Assembly: GCA_016617855.1 (NCBI GenBank)
Contig: JAECUM010006680.1
Coordinates: 1 to 64,000 of the forward strand
Reading direction: 5' to 3'
Length of the DNA stretch: 64,000 nucleotides
DNA from: Megalonaias nervosa
Taxonomy: Eukaryota; Mollusca; Bivalvia; Unionida; Unionidae
The notes beneath the pieces are model-generated. The model saw only the letters and a list, made by a program, of their open reading frames with translations. It was not told the origin of the DNA and made no database searches. Below, piece by piece: positions 42,801 to 54,800 of this stretch. Made by a program: the position numbers and the translations under genes. Numbering within the stretch: the stretch's first letter is position 1; each line of letters opens with the position of its first letter.

Positions 42801-45800
42801 CATAATACAATTAGTTTTACACCATCTGCCTTATCCTAAATTTATGGATAGTTTGCATTTGGTATGGAAAAAGCCTAATGATTTGATGGTCAGAGATCAA
42901 ATGTCAAGGTCACTGACCATCTGGAAGAACATGGTTTATGTGCATTTACATTGGTTCAACAGTACAGACCTGGACCGAACTTTGTAAATGACTTCCACTT
43001 TGGGTGAGGAAGAGGCTTGCAGATTTTGAGCTCAATAGTTTAGGTTATTGTGATTCTAATAAATATAAACATTAATTGAAAAACTTCGTGAATAGTATGC
43101 ACATAGGGTATGAAAGAAATCTATTGATTTTGGGGTCTAGTGAACAAGGCCAAGATCATGGTAAGTCTTAGAAGTAATCTTGAGATTTAATCATTCCCTA
43201 TTAGTGCCAATAGGACTATTAAGCAAGTGGCAGGCATAGGGTGTTTTTTGTTCAGAATGCCCATATTTATAATGGATAGATGGAATTTCAGCAGCTGATT
43301 TTCAGTTCTGGAATAGAGCTGGATACGGTGCAGTTAATATCATCAAGATCATAAATTTGGCATCATTTGTGCACAGTATTTCCATTAGGATATGTTGGTT
43401 TTATTTTATCTTTTTATTAATTGTAGTATATGTATCTTTCTCATTGCAGTTACTTGTTGGTTTTGAATCGGGTACAATTGTTTTATGGGACTTGAAAAAC
43501 AAGACAGCAGAATATCGTTATAGTGCACCTGAGGTATGTGAGCAAGTCTTGAACTCTATAAGAAACATTGCAGGCTAGTTCTGAAAGAAGCATTGAGTAG
43601 CATTGTCTGCTGTATTGTAATTTATGGCCCTTCAGTTGAACAAGAACAGGCAAGGTTGTTCTTGCAACAGCTTAGTTGGATATACTGAAAATGAATCTTT
43701 GAGTCTGTTAGCAGCTGCAGTGTGGTGGTAAAATGTCTGCCTCAAAATTTGGTAGTTTGCAAGGTTTGATCCCAGTTTATCTAGTGTCAAATTTACATGC
43801 TATACCATGAATGTTTTCCTGGCATATATTTACGTATGACTACAGATATGTATGTCTGGTTCAAATTTTTATTTGCCATATTATTCTTAAGAGTCAAATC
43901 CTAATGCAAACAGTATAGACCTAGGTCTACTGTCACTTGATATGCTGGAAGATAAAGGTCTGTTTTGTTTGTTGTACTGATTATATCTAACAAACTGCAT
44001 AGGCCCAGGTCTACTGTCACTTGATATGCTGGGAGATAAAGGTCTGTTTTGTTTGTTGTACTGATTATATCTAACAAACTGCATAGGCCCAGGTCTACTG
44101 TCACTTGATATGCTGGAAGATAAAGGTCTGTTTTGTTTGTTGTACTGATTATATCTAACAAACTGCATAGGCCCAGGTCTACTGTCACTTGATATGCTGG
44201 AAGATAAAGGTCTGTTTTGTTTGTTGTACTGATTATATCTAACAAACTGCATAGACTCAGATCTACTGTCACTTGATATGCTGGAAGATAAAGGTCTGTT
44301 TTGTTTGTTGTACTGATTATATCTAACAAACTGCATAGATCCAGATCTACTGTCACTTGATATGCTGGAAGATAAAGGTCTGTTTTGTTTGTTGTACTGA
44401 TTATATCTAACAAACTGCATAGACTCAGTTCTGCTGACACATTATGTGATGGGAGATCTTGATCTGTGCAGTTTGCACTTGGACTCGACATTCAAGTGAG
44501 TATATATGGTAGGTAACTGGTGGGATATTTAGATACTTTTCACATTATTTTCTTTTCCCCATTCCCACTTAGTTTTCCATCCATTTGTCTGTTTTGCATC
44601 GGTCTGTCAAATTCACATATTTTAATTGGTCCATGGAAGGCTGACAATGCTGCATGGAGGATCAAAATAGTTGTTTAGATGTGTATATGACCAAAGGAAA
44701 AGATCAATTTCCTTGACTATAGCAAATTTTTTGTTTAAAGTAAAAACTTCATAATTTGCATATCAATTACTGCTATAAAACTTGAGTCTTAGCTAAAAGA
44801 AAATTGACAAGTTTGAAATTGTGAATAAATTATTGATGCATCTCTTACTAGTTTAAGGTAGATTTGAGGGAGATCACGTCCAAGAAGGCTGCAGTATCTC
44901 ACAGGAAGCAATCCTTTGGACACATTTTACATTCTTGTTAAATTCTGTCTTCAAACAAAATATTGTATACATTGAAAGTAAAATCTTTGCAGCAGTGACA
45001 GTTCTGCTTTTCCAAGTAAAACATTTAAATACTTTATGTTTTCCTATATAGTAGGAAACATTGAAGTAAGAAGTTAATTTTCCTTGAATATCCCATTTAA
45101 GTACAGTTAGGGAAGGAAGGAAAAATAAATTTCAAGGTTTTCATTTGTTTATTGTTGCCCTAATCCAATATATGTTTACATTGTTTATGAGACAGAAGTG
45201 AGAAGAAGACATTTTCCTACCTTTATTGGCAATTAGATACCTTACAGTTGTGTGTAATTTGCACATCTATTAAAATTGTCACACACACACAGACACGCAA
45301 GAATTAAAATTCTTAAGGATAGTGTGAATCACATTCTGAAAACCTTATAAACCCATTTTTCACCCTTTCTGTATGGAGAAAAAGGGAAAAATCTCGTAGG
45401 GTTAAAAAAGAAGTGCAAGTCTGAGTGGATATGGCAAGTTTAACACATTGAACAGAATTTTACAACCTTTTCAGGCACTGCGATCGATATCATGGCATCA
45501 CGAAGGCAAGCAGTTTATGAGCAGTCACACAGACGGAAGTCTGGCAACCTGGAACTTAAGAATGCCACAAAAGCCAACTAGTATCATGACTCCACACGGT
45601 AAAAAACATGCATTTATCTATCTCCTGTTACAGGAAAGAATGGGAGGTGTATATACCATGATTTATTAAATGATAAAGCTGTTTGAGAGAAAAGTTTTTA
45701 TGTGAAGAAAATGATATAAAGTTAGCAAAATATCATTTATCAGAAAACATAAGTATCACTTTTCTGACAGCTGTGGCTCTGTCAGCATTATGACATGCCT

Positions 45801-48800
45801 GCCATATTTCCTGACAGTGTTGGGAGATTTTGAGACTCAGTGTTTTTTGAGGTTCTGAGGGGCATCAGAGCACCTGACACTTAAAAAGCTGTCTTTTCAT
45901 ATAAAACTGGGGAACAGTGGTCCCCAAAGTGGAAGGTACAGCCCCCTTGGGGGCAATGGGATTACCGAGGGGGGTGCTGATGCTGAATAATGCTTGTTAC
46001 AGGGTAAGGTAGGGGGTACTGAAGATAACCAGGGGGAGGGGCTGAAAAAGTTTGGGAACCACTGCTATAGAATATGACAAACTGGATATTCAAATCTGAA
46101 TAAAAGAAAAAGACATAATTTTTCTTTCGATCATTCAGTACACTTTATAAACAAAAAATAGTTTGTAGACTTAGCATTGTCAGATATCATCACCACATAC
46201 ATACACATATGTGCATATATTTGTATAATAACAATCACACTGCAATAAATAAAAAATGAACCATATGTTTCTATCTTAAAAATCCATTGGATGGCTATAA
46301 ATAGTCTGAATATACAGACTTTCCTGCTGTCAGTAATTCATTAGAGAGTTTCAGGGTAATGCAGGTGTCATATGTTGTCTTTGAGATATGCTTGTTTCTG
46401 TTAAAAGGAAATGTGCATAAAATTAGGGACTGACCATTTTATCGGAGGCAGGCATCATTTTTTCAAGCTTTATTTAGCCCTTATAGGTAATACAGGAGTA
46501 ATAAATGCCTCTGTCCAGTACAGGTGTTAACACACTCTCTTTATCAACACATATCAGCAATCTTGAAACATGCTTGTGTCAGGGAGTGTGGGAGTACAAA
46601 ATTGTGTTTTAATGTGACACTTGTTTTGGTTAATATGTTAAGATGTTTTGTCAGTTTTATGGAAATAGAAAACATGGAACAGAAGTTTATTTCTTTTTCT
46701 TTTTCTTTTACAGCGAAAATTGGGAAAGATGGGAAACCAGATCCTTGCAAACCAATTACAAGGGTGGAGTGGAAATCTGTACGAAATAGGTCAGTATTAA
46801 TAAAGAGATATTATATCTAGAACAATCAGCATCAGGTCACCTTATTGCCTTTAATTTAGTTTGGGACAAAATGAAGAATTTCAATTTTCATTTTGCAGAA
46901 AAAATATTCTCTCAAAAATGTATTTTCTTTCAAACCTCATTTGAATTTCTAGGTTATTAAAATGAACAAATAATTAAATTCAACTTTGGCCAGTAAACAT
47001 TTTTGTATGCTCATCTTAAATCATGCATATATTTATTATGGTCTTGTTTGTCTGTTTGCCCATCAAGCTATTAATATTTGTTTATAACTTTGTAACTGTA
47101 GGATTTTCATAACAATTTGCTTAGACAGTGTTTCACATACCATATCCATACTCCCTGCCACAAGGTCAGTATCATGGTAAGAAAAAACAGGCAATTATGT
47201 GATTTGTATCCTTGCCCCAAACAAAAGCAGACATTTTAATGAAACTTTGCCCGATTATATATCATGACTGGATGATATGTCATAAATTTCATTAAGGCAG
47301 TGGCCAGTGTCTGTATCCAGGCTATCAGCTTTTAACCCCAATAGATATTTTGTCTACCCACTCTAGATATTATACAGCAGTTAGTTCACTAGGTCAGAGA
47401 TCAGGGTCATTAAGAGGAGAAAGGTCACAAGATGGGCATGTCATGCAGATATGTCATCATTCAGAAATTGGTGGAATTATTTCTGGTTTACAGTCACTCC
47501 TGTCAGATTCCAATTTTCAGGTCAGATATAATTTAAGTTGGCAAATCACACCTAGATCATTAGTATATCTTGCTCACAGAAACAACCATGATAACTTTGT
47601 ATTATCGAGGTGGGGGCAGTGAAAGTAGACCTAAACACTTGTTTAATAAACCAATTGAGCAATACAAAAATGATGTCATCTTAGAATCTTAATTCATCAG
47701 AGCAAGTTCAAAAGAGATGCGGGACTGAAAGTGGTCGGTGAGGATTATACAGTAATGAAAAGACATCAGCATCAGATAAGTATCTTGTCTTTGCAATTTT
47801 TTTCTCAATGGACTTGATGCTAATTTGTGATGAAATATGGCTGCTGTTACTAAATATAGAGAAATTTCAATAACTTTGTTTAAATAACTGCTGAATAGAA
47901 TATGTCCAAGTTTGAATGCCTTTCAGATTTATAAAAATCTTGTTGATACACTATCAAATATGGCTGCCATTACCAATAATGAAATCCAGTCTGTTACCTG
48001 TCAACAATTGCTACTTGGCACAGAATGCCATGGCATTAAGGCCTTTAAAATGTTACAGATGATGCCAGTCTGTCATCAAATGTGGCTGTTGTTACTTAAT
48101 ATAGTAAAACCTTTAACTGTCATCTTAAAAACCACAAAACAGTATTTGACCAGATATAACAGAAGCATCCTGGCATGAAGTTTTTATAAAATCTTGCCAG
48201 TCTGTCATCAGATATAGCCACCATTTTTAAAACTAGATAACTATGTGACTATTTAAAAACCACTGAAAAGCATTTGATAAAATTTCACAAAAAACATTAT
48301 GGCAAGAAGGTCTTTCAGGTTTATGCAAATGAGGCTGATCCACCATAAAATTTAGCCAGTGGCCCAAGTGATTAGAGTGTCTGCCTCAGACATGGGAGGT
48401 CACAGGTTCAAACCCCAGCAGAGTCATACCAGTGACTTATCCTTTGTCTCAGTGGTTGCAGCTCCAGAAGCTTGGGCCATGGATACACCATCAGTCAGAT
48501 GGGAGGGGTTGTGGGCATTTGCCTAACCCCCCTCCTCAGGTCTTGGAACCAAAAATAATACAGAAGAATAACAAGATAATTCCGATGCCACTTTCACATG
48601 GGACAATTTCTGGGTCAGGGATCTACTCAGTTTGGCAATAGACCTACCCAGTACAATTATGGCCAAACCAAATCTTTGCAAACAACCATAGTTGCAGGTG
48701 TTGCACCCCTGCTCAGACTGTTGTCTCCTTCACACATGGCTCTTGTCAAGACAGCCTTGCAAGAGAAATAATTTAGACCCTCAATTGGAGGAAATCTCAA

Positions 48801-51800
48801 GAGCAAGAAGGCCTTCAACTCTTAAGGCTTCTGAGGGAAAGTGGCATGTTTTCAGAGACTAGTGTTCAGTCAGTAACATCGACCCTTTGAATGCCTTGAT
48901 TCCTCAGCTAACCAACTTCTTTCTCAGGTTCTATGAGGAGATAAAGTGGGCATTAATTACCATCAAAGGCTACCACTTCCTGTTATCTGACACATGCAGG
49001 CATAATGGCAGAAGAGATATCAGTCATGATAATAACCTGTCTGATCTACTATCCAAGTTTGATTTGAATAGACCAAAATCCCACACCTGTTTCAGAACTG
49101 GAATCTGTCCTGGATCTTAATATGACTCCATTTGGATAAATGAGCCAATAGCCTTGGTCTCACTGAAGCTGTTATCATACATAATCTGTTTCATGATAGC
49201 CTTAGCATCAGCATGCAAGGTGAGTGACATACATGCCTTTTCATTTGATTCAAACTATTTTTACTTCAGATTGGATGATTTGGTGATCCTCATGACACAA
49301 CTAAGCCTTAGAGCCAAGAACTGATCACCATCAGTTTGCAATCAGAGAGTTACCATACATTTCCTCTTATCTATAGATAAGTTGGTAGTATTGGCCATGC
49401 AGGATCCTGTCTAAGCACTCAAGTGTGCAGAGACAAGTCGAGGCAACTATAAATAACTCTTTCTCAGCATGAAGGTGAGAAAGTGGGATATCACCTCCCA
49501 TGCGTTTATCTTTATGGCTTACGTTGGTTTTACACTCTGCATACTCTGAGGATCCGAGATATCATAGAAACTGTTGGTGGACATGCAGAGTCAGCCTTCT
49601 TGAATATTTATATCTGGGATTTAGCTTAGCAGAGACAAAACCTGAATCTGGAGGGTCCCATAGCTGCAGCCAAGATGACAATCAGACACAATTAAACCAA
49701 CACAGCCTCTTAGCTTCTCTGGATTCACCAGTGAATTTTGATGGTATGAAGGTTTCAATAATGACCTGATAAATTGGCTGCCATTCAGGCTGTGTTGCTT
49801 TAAGTAGGAGAGCGAGCTATCATTTACATAGGGAATCCAATCTTTCTTTGATAGAAGTATAATCAAGGTATTCATCGGATGCTTAGCATTCTCTCCCTGT
49901 TACCAATTCTCCTGACGTTAATGTGATCAGCGAATGTATTTTAAAGGGAAAAATCTAATTTTTTAGTAAATTATGTTTTTATGAGAATACTTGCCCTTCC
50001 ACAGTACTGAAAACCCTCCCAACCACCCTGCCATGTGAGCATCCTTATTAAATCACTCAGATTAAAAATAGTGACCCATGGGAGGTAATGGGCAAGAGTT
50101 AATGCCCTTTGTCTATATGAGATAAAACAAGACAGAGTTTTTACTTTTTATTAGGGCTGGTTTTTGGAGGTAGTAGGCCTGTATCCCTAACGTTATTATG
50201 ATGGGTAAGTAGTATTCTTGGAGAAACAGTTTACTTAAACATTTGCTTTTTCATGTTTAAACATGGCATATTGCATATATGATGATTCCAAAGAAAATGA
50301 ATTAAAAGATGGAACTGAAACACGAATTTCACTGGACAAAACATTGAATTGGCATTTAATTATTGACATCAGTAGGCATTAGTGACATTTTTACCTATTA
50401 AAATTTGTTTCATTGTTGCTATTTGCAGTGTACTGAGAATTTTGTTTGGAAAGAAAATGTAAAAAAAATATGATTTATAAAAAGTATAGACATTTATGAT
50501 GTTGTTTCAGGTTTCCAACCACCATTATTTGATGATAAAACAAGTGATGTATCAAGGTTTCATTCAACAGGATTTTTTTTCACATTCAGCAAATAGTGCC
50601 AAATTGTGGGGTGTATTTTCTAGAGAAATAATAATGAGAGTAATGCCTGTCTCCGCATTATAAGCGGGTTCGCAAGTTATCCAGGTGCGAGTTGTCGACA
50701 GAGTGGTGTATACTGATGTGTGAGTAAATATGTATTAAGATAGAGAAACTCAGAAACAGTTGTTTTCATAACATATGCAGTCCACAGCATTGAAGAAACT
50801 TCAACAGATAGCATCCTCCTGATCAAGATTTCTTAGCCAACTGCTCTCAGATTTGTTTATTCAGCAGATGTCAGCCAGGTTAACAGTCTCAGGCCAAGTC
50901 GACCTCTTGCATTTTTTTACAAAATTTCCTGTTCATCAAATGTGAACCACAGTTGCATGATCTAATTTCATTACGTGAAGAAAAGACCTTGTCAGTATTA
51001 CTTCAAAACACAATGTTATGCAGTAGTTAGGTATTATTACTTCTAAACACAGTGTTATGCAATAGTTAGGTATGCGTGCACTTTCTGCATAATTACATAC
51101 ATAATATGCATTTGATGTAATTTTGAAGCTGATGATGATTAGCAATAGCCTTTTCTGAATCATGCTTTCTAGTCTATGTCCAGTAGGCATTTAAAAAGAT
51201 TGGAAAAAGTAGTAAACATCTTAATGAGTATGATGTCATAAACTGTTGCCTATAAACCAAATTAAATCCAAACTGGTCACATCATTCAGAAAATCAGTAA
51301 CTTTGTTTTTCTTTCAGGTTTTTTTAATAGGAAAATTTTTAAGGTTGGCAGGTGAACATTGTGGTTTGTTGGGGATGCTATTTTTCTTTTAGGTCGAATC
51401 TAATCAGATACATGGCCATACCTGCCTTATAAATGGGACTGTGTTCTATTGATATACGTTATAGGGAGGGATTGCTTTATTAGGTAAATATGGTATGTTG
51501 CAAAGTTTGGTATATTAAATATATTTTATACTGTGTAGTGCATTCACAACTGCAGAAAGTGCTGACAGAGATCCAGATGTGCCAGCTAAAAGCCCATGCA
51601 ATTTGCACTTTGGTGTGCAATACACACAACAGTAATATGATACTTTTCTCCAATTTTCAAGAGACATCATTTCAAAAGATCTGTATGAAACAGTTATAAT
51701 GTATCAGTGTTAGAAACTGTTCATAATTTAAAGTTTTAGGAGGAAGTTTTCTCAGTACAGGCAAACTCTGCTACAAGACTAACAAGCTTTGTTTTAACAC

Positions 51801-54800
51801 AAATTTGGATATAGCACAGTCATGTCACGACTCCTTGCTCATTTGTCTTGTATATCCCTTATTCCATGACAAACTCAAAACATCAGCCAAGCTAACAAAT
51901 GGATCAAAATAAGTTTCAGAATCTACAGTTTACAGATCATAACTGTGTTCTTCTTTCACAGCAGTTCTTAAATAAGTTTCCAGAGAGTAACATTTTTACT
52001 ATACGTTTGACTCCCCTCATCAGCCTGACATTCATAGATGCATTCATAAATATTTGATCATTTTTGCTGTGCTGCTGTTTGGTAAATAGTGCTGGCAGCA
52101 GTTATTGACCTCAAACCCGAACCACAATGTTACAGTGGGGTTTCCTTGTATCTAATACTTTCATAGCTTTCATGAAAGACTATATTGCATTAATTGAAAT
52201 CTTTCTTGAAAGAGAGGCTTAATGCTGGGTTATCTTTACCAGTGGATTTTTTGTTATTACTTGGGAATAATTCCAATTTACATGAGTTCTGTATCTTTTT
52301 CAGTGAGCCTTTAGTAATCTTTTCCGGTGGAATGTCCTACGATAGAGCAGGACGTACACCATGTATCACAGTGATGACAGGGAAAACCACGACTGTTCTT
52401 GAGATGGAGCATAATGTTGTGGACTTTGTCGTACTTTGTGAAACACCCTGGTCAAACGGTGAGTAATTCTAATCAGTGTGACCTGTTTTCTGTGATTTTG
52501 TTGTCTTTTGTGAAACACCCTGGTCAAACGGCAAGTAATTCTGTCTCCAGTGCGACCTGTTTTCTGTGGACTTTGTCATACTTTGTCAAACACTCTGGTG
52601 AAATGGTAAGTAATTCTAACTCCAGCGTGTAATCATCCATCAAAATTTGTGGCAGTAAAATCCATCGAAACTGTTGGAAAAATTGATGCTATTGTGATGT
52701 CGTGACTCTCCCAGTGACAAGGTGCTAGAAACAAATTACATATTTTGCTATTTTCAACACAGTCTTCAGCCCTGTATTTGAATGAGGGTTACAGTGTTGT
52801 ATTTGAGGATAAGAGAACATATTATGGTTTTACTATCCTTGTGAAATTTTCCATTTTACCAGCTCCACTAATGCAGAGATACCAACCATGCCAGATTGAG
52901 AAGAATTATTTTTCAAAAATTTCAAGAAAATTCAACATTTCCAACTATATTAAGAACATGCAGAAAAAAATCCAGTTTTGGGGATACAGTTTTGAACTGA
53001 AGTTATCTCTGCGGACAAAGGTTGGGAGAAAAGTACTTAAGTACCAGTTTGACTGTAATGTAGTTTCTTAGTGTAAATAAGCTGAATGTATAGAACAAGA
53101 AACCAGTTGATTAGACTAAACAGATTTTAAAACATGGCAGCAGAGACGAAAAGGAAAGAAGAATTAAGAAAATTAAAGAGAAAATTATTGGACATGGTTA
53201 GTGTTTGGACCAGAAATATTGATGTGATTAGAGAAATGGATACTCCATTTATTCTTGTTGAACCTTACAAGTCTTTTATCCACAAATTTTGACCAATGCC
53301 ATCATTGAGATATCCAAAAAATATTGCATAACATCATTAATTGTAATGGTTAATTGTTTTATACTCCATTCGATTCTGTCATAGTTAATACTTATTTCAC
53401 ATGTACAGTACAATACCTGATGTTGTGTATATTATACAGCTTGACAAGAATGACTGTCCATTTGACTTTTCATTGGCATATACTTTTCATTGGAATATTC
53501 TTGAGGGCCAAGAGCACTGGCAAAATAGTATTGGTGTGTATGCATTTTGTTTGCATAGTCAAGTTCAGATATCTAACGTTAATCCGTGATGTACCAATCA
53601 TACATACTACCTTTTTGTTTGTTGGCTAGGCCCTAATATCTATCGTAATGAAACATAAGATTTTCTTGACAAACTATACTTATAGATTAGACAACATACT
53701 CTATGTGGCTCTCAAATGGACAGATCATTCATGTCAAGCAACCATATTTTCCACATGTCATCCAATGGCAGAAAATGGTCACTTTTTTCTCTGTCAGAAA
53801 ACATCCTCAGTATTACATTCATCTACCAAAAATATGACTGATAAGTGACCTGTATGATTTAAATTATGGAAAATTGGGAGAATTGTTTAACTCTTGTTTA
53901 ACTAACTTACACTGATGCATAACATTTATTTCAAACTATATTACACCCAGTCGATAAAAAATCTCAAAATGACAAAAATAGGAGAAGAATATGTCACTTT
54001 TTATTAATGGAGGAAATCATTAAATGGAAAGACATCATTTGAAACATTTTGTTGAACACCTTCATTGTGGATTAGACTAAAACCCGCACACAGTTATGTA
54101 CAGGCCAATGGACTGATTCCAGTTTTTGTGATATGGTACCACAACTTTTATAAGACTAATAACAAACTGAATTATATTTGAATATTTGGATACATTAAAC
54201 ACTTGTTTTTGCTACTCTTGTTTTTCTTTTTTAATCTACTGAAACCAGTTTTTATTTACATGACTGGTACAAGACCATGTACAGGTTTTAGTATTAGCCA
54301 CAATGGAGGTATTTAAAACTTTATTTGAAATGAGAACTTTTTTTAAATGCTTATTTCTTTTAATGAAAGGTAACATAGTCTTCAGATGTTTTTATGATTT
54401 TTTTTTCATCCATAGGTGTGTAATTTACTTTTAAACTGGTGTTATTCATTATATCAGTGTCAGACTTACTGAATAGAGAAATGTGCTCCTCCCAATGTTT
54501 GACAATTTGTATCATGCTTGTAACTTGTCAGGCCTTGAATGTAACAACAATTTCCTTTTAGCCAGAAGGACAAGTAGATTGAGAAATTTACTAGTCCAGC
54601 CAAATCTTCACTAGTACTTTACACAAAACAATGCAGGACACAAATCTAAATTAACAACATTTTTGTTGCTTGAATATCACATTCTTTCATAATTCAGAAG
54701 TACAAATCTTACTTCAGAAAACCACAACGATTACTGGAAAATATTCACTAAAAGTTCATAAATAAAATAATGACCAATTCTCTTCAAACTAACTGTACAA

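Noticed and set aside
42469..42987. 172-codon plus-strand frame
   Set aside because: It spans intron and repeat family C sequence and shows no domain. It looks like an open frame by chance.
43357..43578. ATG at 43357 as an alternative start of tomosyn
   Set aside because: The sequence between it and 43449 is not conserved protein and contains the exon's polypyrimidine tract and acceptor. The protein joins correctly to the exon at 2791-2854.
43887..44491. Two long minus-strand frames (177 and 196 codons) with perfect internal protein repeats
   Set aside because: They are produced by the 84-bp repeat, whose length is divisible by three, so several frames stay open at once. The DNA is clearly MITE-derived.
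48355..48432. Possible tRNA gene (good A and B boxes)
   Set aside because: The arms do not pair into a full cloverleaf, and the same head recurs at 39683 and 36205 attached to SINE bodies. The same reasoning removes tRNA calls at 3315, 4167 and 41571.
52745..53071. 108-codon plus-strand frame in the intron after exon 5
   Set aside because: There is no recognisable motif, the composition is typical of AT-rich intron, and no splice sites link it to the tomosyn frame.
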